Assembly (NCBI GenBank): GCA_018340375.1
Contig: JAFFJZ010000014.1
Location: forward strand, 1,178,001-1,242,000
Reading direction: 5' to 3'
Origin: Gonatopus flavifemur
Lineage: Eukaryota; Arthropoda; Insecta; Hymenoptera; Dryinidae
DNA: 64,000 nucleotides
The notes under the pieces were generated by a model, which was not told the DNA's origin, did no database searches, and saw nothing but the letters and a program-made list of their open reading frames with translations. Position 1 is the first letter of the stretch. Each line of letters starts with the position of its first letter. Position numbers and translations under genes: made by a program. Below, one piece after another: positions 53,285 through 64,000 of this stretch.

Positions 53285-54038
53285 CAATTTTTTGGTATAA
53301 TACGCCAAGCTGGATGTCAGAATGAACATCCAACGATGCACTCGTTCCTTCAATTGTACCAAATGCTGTCTTTGTTCAAAATTCTTAGACCACTGAAGTT
53401 CGGCAACTGCAGTGTGCAAGAAGACACTCCATACATCAAAATCTCAGAAGAAGAGTTCAAAGAAGTGTTCAAACCTGCAACGAAATCCTATTCAGCACAA
53501 AAAATTGAAGTTTCGGAGGAAAAACTGAACAACCTTATAAAAACAGTAGATATTGATTGTGATGAAATAATCGATGAAGATTATGCTTCACCGCCTGTAG
53601 TAGATTACATGATCTACTATGTGACTGGATTTGTTTGCCGTAAATTATTGAAAAAGTTCAAATGTACTTTATGCTCAAACTCTTTCAGTAATTCGATTGG
53701 AATTTACGATAAAAAATAAGCAGAGTTGGTGAATATTAAAACCAGAGGGAAATCAATCCACCCTGATATTTCACTATTCAACTTATTCAAAAAAATCGAA
53801 CATAATTTTTCTTCTCACGTAAATCAGTCGGAAGTGAATATCTACGAACATACAACTTCATTCATTAATGAATACAATTTTTGTTTTCCATGTGAAGAGC
53901 ATTAAAAAAGGTGTAATTTCTTACTGTATTCATTATTATATCACTTTAGGAATGCGCCAGTATGTTAGAGCTACGAACAAAGATATGAAAAAACAAAATC
54001 AAGAGAAGAAGAAATTGTCAAAATTGGTGAACACATAA

Positions 54039-55499
54039 TTCCTTTCCATTGATATCTAATGATTATCATTATGATTATGATCATTTTGCTTATCATATAC
54101 GATTCAAGAGAAAAATGATTATTATGCAAGGGAAAAAAATCAGATGCAATAACTATTTAACTTGTAAGCGCATATGGACCCATTTTTTTTTCGTTAGATT
54201 CAGTTTTATTCATTGATTCAACTGTTTCAAATAATAATTCACTTGAGATTTGTTCAATCAATCAAAAAATTTGTTATTCCAACCAAAAGGAATAGGCCCA
54301 TATGTGTTCACAAGTTGAAAAGTTATTTCAGCGAATTTTTTTTGTGCATGTGATCATCTGAATGGTTATTAAAGAACAAAGAAACAAAATAAAGTACCCG
54401 AAACAAAACACAACAAATACGAAATTGATTTTGTATTGAATTGTAATTTTAATTATTTGTTGTAATTTTATTACAAAAAAAATTGTCTCTCATTTTCTTA
54501 GAATTTATGTTGGACATTTTGTTGTACTGGAAATCATAAACGAGCAATGCATAAGATAATTTACTCCACCCAATACTTCAGCCAAATTTCAACAAACTTG
54601 TGTAATGTTCGAAGACGTTAGCTGAAGGTATGAAGATTTCTTCATTTTCAGAACTTATTTTAGACACGTCTGTGTGGAGATTCTGTACATTTGAGTTCAG
54701 AATATCTGTAAGCTACTAGAACAAGAGAATTTTCCAGGAGACATCCTTTAAATGGTCGAATCAATTTCTGAAATCTCTTGAGGAAGTAGACTGTTGTTGA
54801 GGAAAAATACATGAGATGTTTTTAAATGATATGTGAATAGGACAAATATTTTTGATAGTCTCAGTGAAGAGAACAAATCACTAATTTCTATGGGAATGGT
54901 CAACAACATTAGGCTGCAAAAAATGTCCTTGAATTATCCATTCAAAAATTTTAAAAGACCATATTTTGCAAAAGTATAACGCTTAACTGAGACAAGACCC
55001 TGGTCAAAAAAATCATAGAAACGGATTCAAAGGACCAAAAGCCGCATAAAAAACTATACGAACAGATAGAAACAGGTGGATATTGTATCGTTTTCTATGT
55101 GGATTTTGGTCTTTTCAATCGGTTTCTATCGTTTTTTTTGTAATAATACATTGAAATTTATACAAATTGCACGTTTGGAGTGGTTAATATTTCCAACATG
55201 ACGTGTCTGTGTAGTTATAGAGGAAAAAAGACATACAAATTATGAAACTTGATGACAATTGTATTTAGGTTATACGAACTCCATGGAAGCTGCCATTGTT
55301 GTTTACATTGGGTCATGAAACAACAACGCCAACTCGTGGCAAAATTTTGAAATTGTAACAAATGATCACACAGGCCACGGCCCCCTTGAATCACCTGTAT
55401 ATTACACCGTGGGCTAGACACAGGAATACATCCATTCATCCACATCTCGTAGCTGCTTCCCACGTTCACTGGCCAAAGGTAAGAAAATTCCTTAATATT

Positions 55500-55547
<48 letters not shown>

Positions 55548-57357
55548 CAATCAGTTCAAAGGTATCCTAGTAGAAAGTCCAATTCTGAGAGTTATTTCCG
55601 GAGATTTTCAGAATCATTCTGAATTTTATAAAGATTTGCAGAGATTTACAAAGAACGTTCGAATTTTGAGAGTCTTCGAGAGATTCTCAGAAATTCTCAG
55701 ATAAATTTTCCCAGTGTATACACTGTAGATCTCTCATAATATTGGGGATATTTGAGTTGATATTATATGTACTTGTATATTGCTTTCACTATAAATGAGC
55801 AGTTGTTATAACTATTACGTATATTCCTATGGATTCAATTAATACCTTATGCATATTCTGTGGAGATCTCCGGACTGTTTATGGACCGCTGATATGTTTC
55901 ATTTTAATTTATACTGAATTTGATTCTCTCATTCAACTTGCTTCCATTTGTTCTACATTATTATATAAGAAAATCTTCCATTTTCTACGAGAGATTACAA
56001 ACATTATTTGAGATCCATATATGATTCCTTCTCAAATACGTATTGATCAGCTGAATGTAAAATACACAGTTGAGAAGAACAGAATCAGGAAGTCCATAGA
56101 AATATTCTTTAAATTATCTCTCTAAATTTGAATTAGTGAAAATATCACTGTTTCACCTAGTCAAAATATGTTTCACTGATTCGCAGTGAATCTCACTGAT
56201 GGCTCAGTGAGTTGTCGACGAGATATTATTTCAACTACACGCATGTGCGGAAATTATCGCGTGATGGTGCCTTCACAGCGTCTTGAGAGTGATTTCTTGG
56301 ATGAGCGTTGAAATAGTATTACACTATCATCGAAAGCTTTGAAGCACGAGTAAGTAAGTACGCCTACATTATTGATTATTATAATTATTTATTTTATGGT
56401 TAGAATGATGATGGATTGGAATTTATTTCTGAGAATGAAAATAATTATAATCCGATGAATTTCAAATCTAACCTCAATGTTTCATTTGTAACAATGATAT
56501 CAACCGAAGTGTTTGAAATTGTGTTAAACAAACTATTTAAAAAAAGCATAGTTCTTGATCAGTGTTTTGAATCACGATTCAAATTTATCATCAATTTATA
56601 ATTCACGATTGATTTTGATGCTTTGAATCTTCAGCAGAAATTCTTTCTGGGAAGAATAATTTGTTAATTTTTGCAGAAACAGATTCATTTATACGCGAAA
56701 TATATATGAGCATTATTGTTCTCATAACATCACTTTGCCTGATGGAAATCAACCAAGGATATGGGAACTTATCAGTGCAAGAACTCACACCCAAATTGAG
56801 AAATTTTGTGCCTGTGGAAGCTCTGCAAGTTCTCGAAGGTAATCTACTTTGAAATAATTTCCAATTAAAACATGGCTAGCTTTGTCTCATACGAAGAAAA
56901 ATTCCCCGTCATAAGTTTTTGGAATCATAAGGTTATTCAACAATTTCAAAAAATGCAAAACTATTTGTTATATAGTGAAATATTATATCAGCGAATCATG
57001 AAAACATCCTATATTTTTACCGAGCTGACTGAATGTAAGTACATAATCTCAAAATACAGGGATATTTTGAACCTGCTACTAGCTTCAGTAATTTATGATA
57101 GCAAATTTTTCTTCAAATAATGACTCACGTGGAACAAAATTGCAACAAAAAACAGTTCTGACATAATTGGTTTGTCTTACTTACTGTCTCACTTACGTTG
57201 ATCTTTTTCCATCATGAGATCATTTATTTGATGCTCACCCTTCAGAGTTTATAATACGACCTACTTAGAACTAATCAAGACCCTGAAAATGAAACAAATC
57301 TGTTACAGGCCGATTTAATTAAAATTACACCTGCACAATTGTGAAATTGTTCACGTC
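54039..57357. other. unassigned AT-rich DNA
   Basis: About 3.3 kb between the P-element gene and the SAM/C2H2 gene. Frames of 60-82 codons at 56416-56601, 56661-56852 and 56872-57120 lie in the same direction as the next gene and could be exons, but I recognise no domain in them. A (CT)n tract lies at 55500-55543. Confidence 0.35.
55500..55543. repeat. (CT)n simple repeat
   Basis: Nearly pure CT dinucleotides over about 44 bp. Confidence 0.9.
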
Positions 57358-60261
57358 ATGGAACAATTGAATTGTTTCATGTGCAATGAGTTCGAATGTG
57401 AGGGATGGATGCTCTGTCTCGCCACTTTGTGACTGATCATGGACTCACAATCAATCGGGGTGTTGGCAATACAGGTTTCGAATGTAGACAAGGTCACTGT
57501 CGACGGAGGTTTTTACACTTCTTCAGTTCAAGGAAGCATATTAAAGAAGTCCATATTGAAAAAAGAAGACAAGATCAAATTCAACAAACTCTGTTCGTCC
57601 ACGCCTAGCATCAAACTTATGATGACGAAGAGAGCCAAAAAAATGAACCACCTTATGAAGGTTTGCAAAAGAATGACAATCAAATCAATGAAGGAACTCA
57701 AGACATTGTAGTGGTTCTATGACAGGGAGTATGATTACAACAATTATAGACGAGTATGGAACACTTTTATTTCACACGCGTGACTATTTGAAGCAGGAAG
57801 TGTTAAAATATTTGTGAGATCAGGATATTTTCAATGATGAAAGATTGGAAGAGTTGCTGCGAATTTTCGGATTCCAAAATCCCTTTCAGAAACTCAGAAC
57901 TTTGGATGAACAAATTCAAGCTCTGAAAGAAAAATCAGGTTACATTGAACCGCAAGAAATTCCTCTTGGATGTCGTGTGGATATGGCTTTGAACAGTAAA
58001 ACTTGTACATATTTTCCTAAGATGATAATGGACACTTCCCAATATGTGCCTATTATTGAAGTGCTGCGTGTAGTCGTCAAATAATGTAATTGAAGGAGCC
58101 ATTTGAAGTGAAAAAAAATTGCCAGACGTTGTACTGAAATCTTTTATAGATGGGGCTCATTGTGAATCACATCCTTTATCCTCACGTTTTCCACATGCTA
58201 TAAGAATCAAGCTGTACTATGACGACTTGGAAATTGTGAATCCTTCAGGATCAAAGACAGGAATACATGGATTAGGAGTGTTCTACTATACAATTCAAAA
58301 TTTACCCGCGCATATGAATTCTGAGCTTAGTGATATTCATGTGCTCATTCTCTGCTGTGACTCGGACGTCAAAAGATGTGGTTTTAAAAAAATACTTGAT
58401 CCATTTCTCCATGATTCGTCTAAATTAGAAAGCAATGGAGGAGTTCAGATCACAATTTCTGGAGGGAGAGATTTTATTTTACGAGCATCTATAGAAGCAT
58501 TTGCTGGTGATGGTCTCGCTGTGCATCAAGTTTTCAAACTCCTTGGTCCTTCCGCAAACCATTTTTGTCGTATGTGCATGTATACCAGAGAAGATTTACA
58601 TGCTGGATCTACGGTGGCTGCTGAAGAAAGAAATGAAACTCTTTATAATGCACAACTTGATCTATTAGAGAAAAATCATTTCTCAACAGATACAATGTCG
58701 GCAACAGGCGTGAAAGGTCCGTGTTATTCAAATCAATCACGATATTTCAACATTTCTCGGAACGAAATTTTCGATTCCCTTCACGATATTTTACAAGGTG
58801 TTGGACCCATGTTGATGGAACTGGTATTGCATGAACTGGTTTCAGTTCAATGAGGAAATCGTAGCATCCGATTACGGCTATGTGGACAATACAAATAAAC
58901 CCTCTGCAGATTTGAGTAAAACTATGCTTCGTAAGAAAGAAAATACATCAAGTCAAAAAGGGATGCGAATGTGGTTGTTGTGACGAGTATTTCCTTTTTG
59001 AATTCCTGAAAAAGTCGATTCTGGCAACCAGTATGTAGGACTTATTCTACATTCACTCAGAATAATGGGATTGATTTTCGCGCCGAAAATAACAGAAAGT
59101 CTGATTCCGTACCTCAGGAGCCTCGTCAAAGATTTCATGACATTATTCAAAAGAACATTCCCTCAGATGAATCCAATAAATAAATTTCATCCTTTGGTTC
59201 ATCACGCTGACTGCATTTTGTGGTCAGGACCAATGTCTAATTATTGTTATCTTCGATAAGGGGCAAAGCATTATGAATTGAAGGTACGCGCTCAAAATGT
59301 TCACAATGTTAAAAACCCACCTAAAACCCTCATTCGAATTTCGCAATGAGTTCAAAGTGCCAAGTGGGGTATTGGTGATGTCAAATTGCATAGATTCCAT
59401 GCGTTGAGCGGAAGTAATAAACAAGTAGAAAATACTTGGAGCAGACATGATTTATATAAACTCGGGTTTATTGGCGATGATGAAGTTTTTTGCTGTTCGA
59501 GTGTTTGAGTTAATGGCACAGAATATCGTAAAGGTTTATACGTATGCCTCGAAGCTGCCCATAATCGAGATGACAATTTGCCCTTGTTTAGTCAAATACT
59601 TGAAATTATCTTCTCACAAGAAACCCATGTCTTTTTACAAACTGCCGTGACTTCAACATCCTTCTTTGATATCGATTTCAATGCTTACTGCATTGGATGC
59701 ATCGATGAACGAAATCCTCATCGTTTTGTGGATGTCTTTAAACTTGCTCATTACAAACCATTTTGTTGTTGGCAGAAGTCAACTTCTAATAAGTGAGTTA
59801 TTCATCAGCCTTCGTCAAATATGATAAAATAATGATTTCATGGAATTTTTCTAAAAGTGAGATCTTATATAGGAATATAAAAGACCGCACGCATTCTTAT
59901 ACATGTATCTTGATTTCGGAAAGTCCTTTTTTTCAGACGAAGGTGTAAATGGCGCGGCTTTTCTTGAGTTGACTGCACAAAATCTACAAGGGATGGAAAT
60001 AGGAATGGGACCACGAGAAACACTAGGAAAAATAATACGAGATGAAAGAGAAAACTCAAAGGTAAATGTGGAAAAACTATCATGATTAGAATTATTATAA
60101 GTTTCTTCAATTTTTATGTTTTCTCGTGTTAGCCTATCACTGGCAATTTCATCGTACAAAAAGATGGATTATTGATAAGAGATGACCAGGAACCAATTGA
60201 AATCCCACACGAACGCATAAAACCAGATCCATCTGAAGGCAACTGTAACGTCCTCGGATGA
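57358..60261 (+). pseudogene. C2H2 and SAM-domain mobile-element protein, unclassified
   Basis: The ATG at 57358 (MEQLNCFMCNEFECEG) begins a C2H2 finger pair, after a one-base frame change near 57403: LSRHFVTDHGL and FECRQGHCRRRFLHFFSSRK, ending HIKEVH. Then comes DEYGTLLFHTRDYLKQE, LDEQIQALKEKSGY, PLGCRVDMALN and SQYVPIIEVLR. The best block is 58119-58853: IRIKLYYDDLEIVNPSGSKT, GIHGLGVFYYTIQNLP, GFKKILDPFLHD, HFCRMCMYTRED. Next, IFAPKITESLIPYL, NKFHPLVHHAD and AKHYELKVRAQNVHNVKNPP. Exons at 59936-60061 (VNGAAFLELTAQNLQGMEIG, the second half of a SAM domain) and 60134-60261 end it. About ten stops interrupt. Such proteins are repeated in arthropod and other animal genomes; the enzymatic class is unknown to me. 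Confidence 0.65.
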
Positions 60262-60556
60262 ATTTTTGATTTTTTCATATAATATATGTGTATATGGGGC
60301 ATTCTTTGTGAAATCGGCCACCTCCCCTGCACATTTCAATTTTGAAGATAGAGATCTCGGAGACCAATCAAAATTTTCGTTGAAGTGTCTCCTTTTCATT
60401 GCCGTATGGTGTTTTTTGAACATGGCAGCCATTTCGCCAATATGGCGGCTGGAGCGGAAGGGAAACGTGTTGAGAATAATCAAAACCAGTCCTAGAAATA
60501 TGATACGTGGGTGTTGGATAGTTCTGTGGAATGGGGCATGTAATTCGAGCCTTCCG
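60262..60556. other. junction DNA leading into the satellite
   Basis: About 300 bp. It contains one isolated GCCAATATGGCGGCTGG (about 60435), a partial satellite-like unit, and no gene. Confidence 0.4.
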
Positions 60557-61225
60557 GATTAATTGCATGCGGTTGGAATACTTGAATTGCAAATAGCGGA
60601 TCCAATATGGCGGCCGGAAATTCAAAATTGCTTCGAATTTTTTGAAACATGTGGAAAGGGGTTTTTTCGGGTCGCTGATGACGAATCCGAACTCAGATTT
60701 CCGGAATTCCAAATGACAGATCCAATACGGCGGTCGGAAAAATTATAAATCTCTTGGATTCGTGCAAACATTGTCATACTGAGGTTTTTGGGGTCGCGGA
60801 ACAAGAATCCAAACCCACATTTCCGGAATTGCAAATGGCGAATCCAATATGGTGGCCGGAAATTAAAATATTGCTCCGAATTTTCTGAAACATTGGAGAA
60901 AGGGGTTTTTTGGGTCACTGATGACGAACCCAAACTCAGATTTCCAGAATTACAAATAGCGGATCCAATATGGCGCTCGGAAGAATTATGAATCGCTTAA
61001 ATTTGCGGAAACATTGGCATACTGAAGTTTTTGGGGTCGCTGATCAAGAATCCGGACTTGGAATTCCGAAATAGCGAATGAGTAATCCAATATGGCGGTC
61101 GGAAGGATTATTAATCTCTCGAATTTGTGAAAACAATGTCATACTGAGATGTGGTCGCTGATAGACATTCGAATCCGGATTCTCGGAATTATGAATGGAA
61201 GATTTGATATGACGGTCTGGATATG
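60557..61225. repeat. roughly 121-bp satellite, 5.5 monomers of two types
   Basis: The anchor CCAATATGG or a variant lies at 60602, 60722, 60844, 60965, 61087 and 61204, giving periods of 120, 122, 121, 122 and 117 bp. Monomers 1 and 3 share GAAACAT..GGAAAGGGGTTTTTT, while 2, 4 and 5 share CATACTGAGGTTTTTGGGGT or variants. So the order is A-B-A-B-B. Frames of 60-110 codons across it with repeated peptides are by-products of the repeat. Confidence 0.9.
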
Positions 61226-61545
61226 AGGAATCATCCGTCCTCTGACGTAAATCTTTGTTCCGAGGAAGTTCTGGTCGTTCATCATGAACCTGAGGTCAGA
61301 TTCCGGAAACCAGAACGAACGCACCACGTTCAATGGTCCGCAAGCACATTTAATATGATGGGATCAAATATTATATTGATTTCGGGAATTATTTGGGGCC
61401 TGATCATACTCATCCTGGAATTTATTTTTGAAGTGCTGCTTCGCTCCGTCTCTGGTACGGATAATCCCATTCATTCTCCTCACATTCCGTTGAATTTGAG
61501 AAATCAAAAAAGTCTGAATAGCATAAACAGCGAAGGTGTTGTGTT
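61226..61545. other. unassigned DNA between satellite and element copy
   Basis: About 320 bp. A frame ending at 61549 has a hydrophobic stretch (NIILISGIIWGLIILILEFI) followed by RSVSGTDNP. It has no recognised relatives and may be chance. Confidence 0.3.
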
Positions 61546-62294
61546 TTAGACTTCCTGATCAGAATACGTAACTCTTGTGCTCAACATCGCGTCCTTGTGA
61601 TAATAAATAGCAGGAAGCACGGTGCATTGTCCGGTATCGAAATTCGAATGCTTTTGAGGCATCCTGGCTAACATATACTTAGTCCTCGGAAAATCAAACG
61701 TAATCGGTGCTCCGCCATCACGAAGATTGTGTTTCCGTTCCTGGATGAAGAGATCCTGTCGCTCAGACATAAATGAATGAGGTTCGAGTATTGTCAGTCT
61801 ATTGCACAATTGTTGTATAAAATTATCAATTTTCATCATTACTGTTTGTAGAATTGAACGATCCGTTGCCGTCCAAACTGAATATTGAAGACCTGTGGTC
61901 AATGAATCCTCCAGTGGATCATGTAATTTCTCCGAGAACTGCGGAACTCCTGGACAATCGAACTCTCAATATTTTCAATATTTCCACCTCTATCATTCAA
62001 TTCATCAACCACCTTGTCATCTCGTAATTTGTACGATGAACCTTCTTCCATACATGCAGCTGAAATTCAGGAATTCGCGTATAAGTCAGGAAATTCCTGT
62101 AACTCAACCTCCGATATCTTCCGCGAATTTCTACCATTGTGTGCGGCTGTTTGGAGTGAATAAATCATTGGCTTTTTCGGAGAATTCGCGGCTTCGTATA
62201 TTAGAATGTCGGATAAATCAGCTGAAAATAAACGAATGAATGCGTGAAATCGATTCTTAACAACTGACAGTGTATTGTTCAGTAATGTCTGCAC
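61546..62294 (-). pseudogene. unclassified element protein X, internally deleted copy
   Basis: On the minus strand 62294-62067 encodes the start (FSADLSDILIYEAANS, ISEVELQEFPDLYANS), then frame-shifted sequence similar to 62640-62700 of the plus-strand copy (GGNIENIESS), and then directly 61902-61546 (LQYSVWTATDRSILQTVMMK, LFIQERKHNLRDGG, QCTVLPAIYYHKDA). The middle, including the GACGTHSVCVCT region of the other copy, is absent, so about 0.8 kb was deleted. Identity to the other copy is high over both parts. The family recurs in arthropods as uncharacterised proteins. Confidence 0.7.
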
Positions 62295-62399
62295 TTAATT
62301 TCATGTGGTTTCATTGTAACGTCAATTGTTCTTCTCGTCTCCTGTTATTTATCGTTTTACACTGTCACTTCATGGATTTTCGCGACGTTTGAACCTCAA
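62295..62399. other. spacer between the two inverted X copies
   Basis: A short AT-rich spacer with no recognised repeat end. Confidence 0.35.
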
Positions 62400-63945
62400 A
62401 GTTCTTGTGTTTCGACCTATAAAATCGTACTAGGAGTTCGCATATTTTCATCTCATTCATTTGATCATCTAATACACGATGCCGCGAATTCTTCGAACGG
62501 ACCGATGTGCAGATCCGTTCAAAACTGCCGGGCACGTTGGTAGAAATTGACGAGAGATATCGGAGGTTATGTTACAGCAATTTCCTGACTTATGCGCGAA
62601 TTCGAGGATTTGTGCTGCATGTATAAAAAAAGGGTTCATCGGACAGATTACAAAATGACGATGTGGTTCATGAATCAAATGATAGCGGTGGAAATATTTG
62701 TGGTATTGAGAGTTCTATGGGAATGGATGCTCAATTGGAGAATGAGACACACGAAGGTCTCAATGATACACGCACGAACAGAGGAATTGAACTGGAAGGA
62801 ATGCTGGATGAGCTCAAGGAAAAATTTTCAACCTTGGAACCCAACAATCTATTGAAATTACAAATTTGACCTATCGCCCCATCATCCTGAAGTGCGAGGG
62901 AAATCGCCCAAGAATTTGTTACAACGCGATATTTGGCCAACAAATCAAAGGAATTGAAGATGAAAGCTGGCATTTTACCCGATAGTATTGCGAGGGAGGG
63001 GAGAAAACTCTCTCAAACAACTTTAGAAAAAGTACATGGATTTTATACGAGTGACATGAATAGCAGGATAATGCCTGCATCGAAAGATGCCGTTTCTGTG
63101 AAAATTGATGGAGAGCGAACGCTGAAACAGAAACGTCTCTTACTGATGGGTTTGGAAGAACTTCATACCGTCTTCAAACAGTCTCACCCAGAACATGTTA
63201 TCTGCTTCAGCACGTTCGCTAAACTGAGACCAAAGAATTGCATACTCCCTGGGGCTTGTGGAACACATTCAGTTTGTGTTTGCACAATACATCAAAATCC
63301 GAAATTGATGTTGGATGCGATTGATATTCAAAAGCTAACGTTGAATACACAAAAGCCTCTAACTAATTACAAAGACTGCCTCGATGAAATTGTTTGTGAG
63401 AGAGCTCGTGCTGATTGTTATCTAGACGCATGTCATGACTGTCCAGGAGTTTCGCAGTCCTCGGAAGAATTACATAATCCACTGGGGGATTCATTCATCA
63501 CAGATATTCAATATTCAGTTTGGACGGCAACGGATCGTTCAAGTCTACAAACAGAAGTAATGAAAATTGATGATTCTATACTCGAATTGTGTGAAAAACT
63601 GACAATCCCTCAACCTCATTCATCCATCTCTGAGCAACGGAGTCTTTTTATCCAAGAACGAAAACACAATCTTCGCGATGGCGAAGTACTGGGGACGTGT
63701 GATTTTTCTGAGAACTGCGCATATGTTTGCCAGGATGCCTGACAAGCATTTAATTTCAATAACGATCAATGCACTGTGTTCCCCGCCATTTATTATCATA
63801 AGGGAGGGCGCGATATTGAGCACAAGAGTTATGTATTCTTATCTAAAAGTTTAAAACACGCCACTTCCGCTGTTTATGCTATCCAGACCTTGTCAATTCC
63901 TGAAATTCAACGCAATGTGAAAAAAGTGAATGATTTATACCAGTG
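62400..63945 (+). pseudogene. unclassified element protein X, longer copy
   Basis: The N-terminal part (62430-62870) is broken by frameshifts but shows ESNDSGGNICGIESSMGMDA and EGMLDELKEKFSTLEPNN. A long frame (62933-63742) reads NKSKELKMKAGILPDSIARE, VHGFYTSDMNSRIMP, ASKDAVSVKIDGERTLKQKR, STFAKLRPKNCILPGACGTH followed by SVCVCTIHQNPKLM, a Cys pair region (ADCYLDACHDCPGV), QYSVWTATDRSS, LFIQERKHNLRDGE and CDFSENCAYVCQDA with a TGA. After it the same frame continues with NNDQCTVFPAIYYHK and, shifted, LSKSLKHATSAVYAIQ. DFSEN is the strongest candidate for a catalytic acidic pair. I know the family as repeated, transposase-like proteins in arthropods but cannot name it. Confidence 0.7.
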
Positions 63946-64000
63946 ACGGAGCAAAGCAGCACTCCAAAAATGAATTTCAAATCGCGAATTTAGTTCATCG

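Noticed and set aside
55829..57120. Short frames rich in Ile, Phe and Leu
   Set aside because: AT-rich DNA often gives such frames; possible exons of the next gene cannot be shown without homologues or transcripts.
60368..60991. Frames of 60-114 codons with repeated peptides such as PPYWIRYLQF
   Set aside because: They follow the 121-bp satellite and exist on both strands; the repetition is that of the DNA, not of a protein.

Overview
This window looks like nuclear DNA of an arthropod, most likely an insect (possibly a parasitoid wasp or relative; the order is an inference from the mix of element families). Four mariner lineages, Tc3-like transposases of a type common in ant and wasp genomes, an RTE-like LINE with a GAT/ATG-repeat tail, a Jockey/CR1-type LINE, a PIF/Harbinger gene, a P element and Ty3/gypsy remnants lie side by side. 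I recognise no ordinary host gene, no prokaryotic operon, no rRNA and no CRISPR array. Almost every coding region is a transposable-element gene, most of them broken.

Layout. 1-2630: 5' part of a Ty3/gypsy element (gag, protease). 2631-13401: LINE A (+), interrupted by a second copy of the same family, LINE B (-, 6916-12449). B carries a truncated RTE-like LINE (7171-9056), and A also carries a 956-bp MITE (5785-6740). 13402-18545: RTE fragments, a Harbinger transposase and a mariner. 19437-26311: a long-TIR DNA transposon (T2) with a related transposon (T1, 20096-23428) inserted in the last codons of its transposase. 26320-31250: mostly unassigned DNA with a mariner fragment, palindromes and a conserved-block repeat. 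31259-32465: Tc3-like transposase. 34110-36970: an RTE element split by a clean 1.48-kb solo LTR (34458-35937). 37122-43782: two mariners, Tc3-like fragments, a foldback element and a gypsy integrase end. 45547-47149: a non-autonomous TTAA element. 49300-54038: an intron-containing P-element gene with a perfect hexanucleotide microsatellite in one intron. 57358-60261: a C2H2 plus SAM-domain element gene. 60557-61225: a roughly 121-bp satellite with alternating monomer types. 61546-63945: an inverted pair of one unclassified element family.

The genes do not form a pathway. They are layers of insertion. In several places the order can be read directly, because removing the inserted element restores a reading frame: T1 out of T2, and the solo LTR out of the RTE. 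The MITE in LINE A has its empty site preserved in LINE B.

What is most unusual is the self-nesting of the long-TIR family, with shared subterminal sequence and imperfect 8-bp target duplications, and the P and SAM/C2H2 genes, whose exon structure can still be followed. All calls come from reading the sequence; no database search was made.
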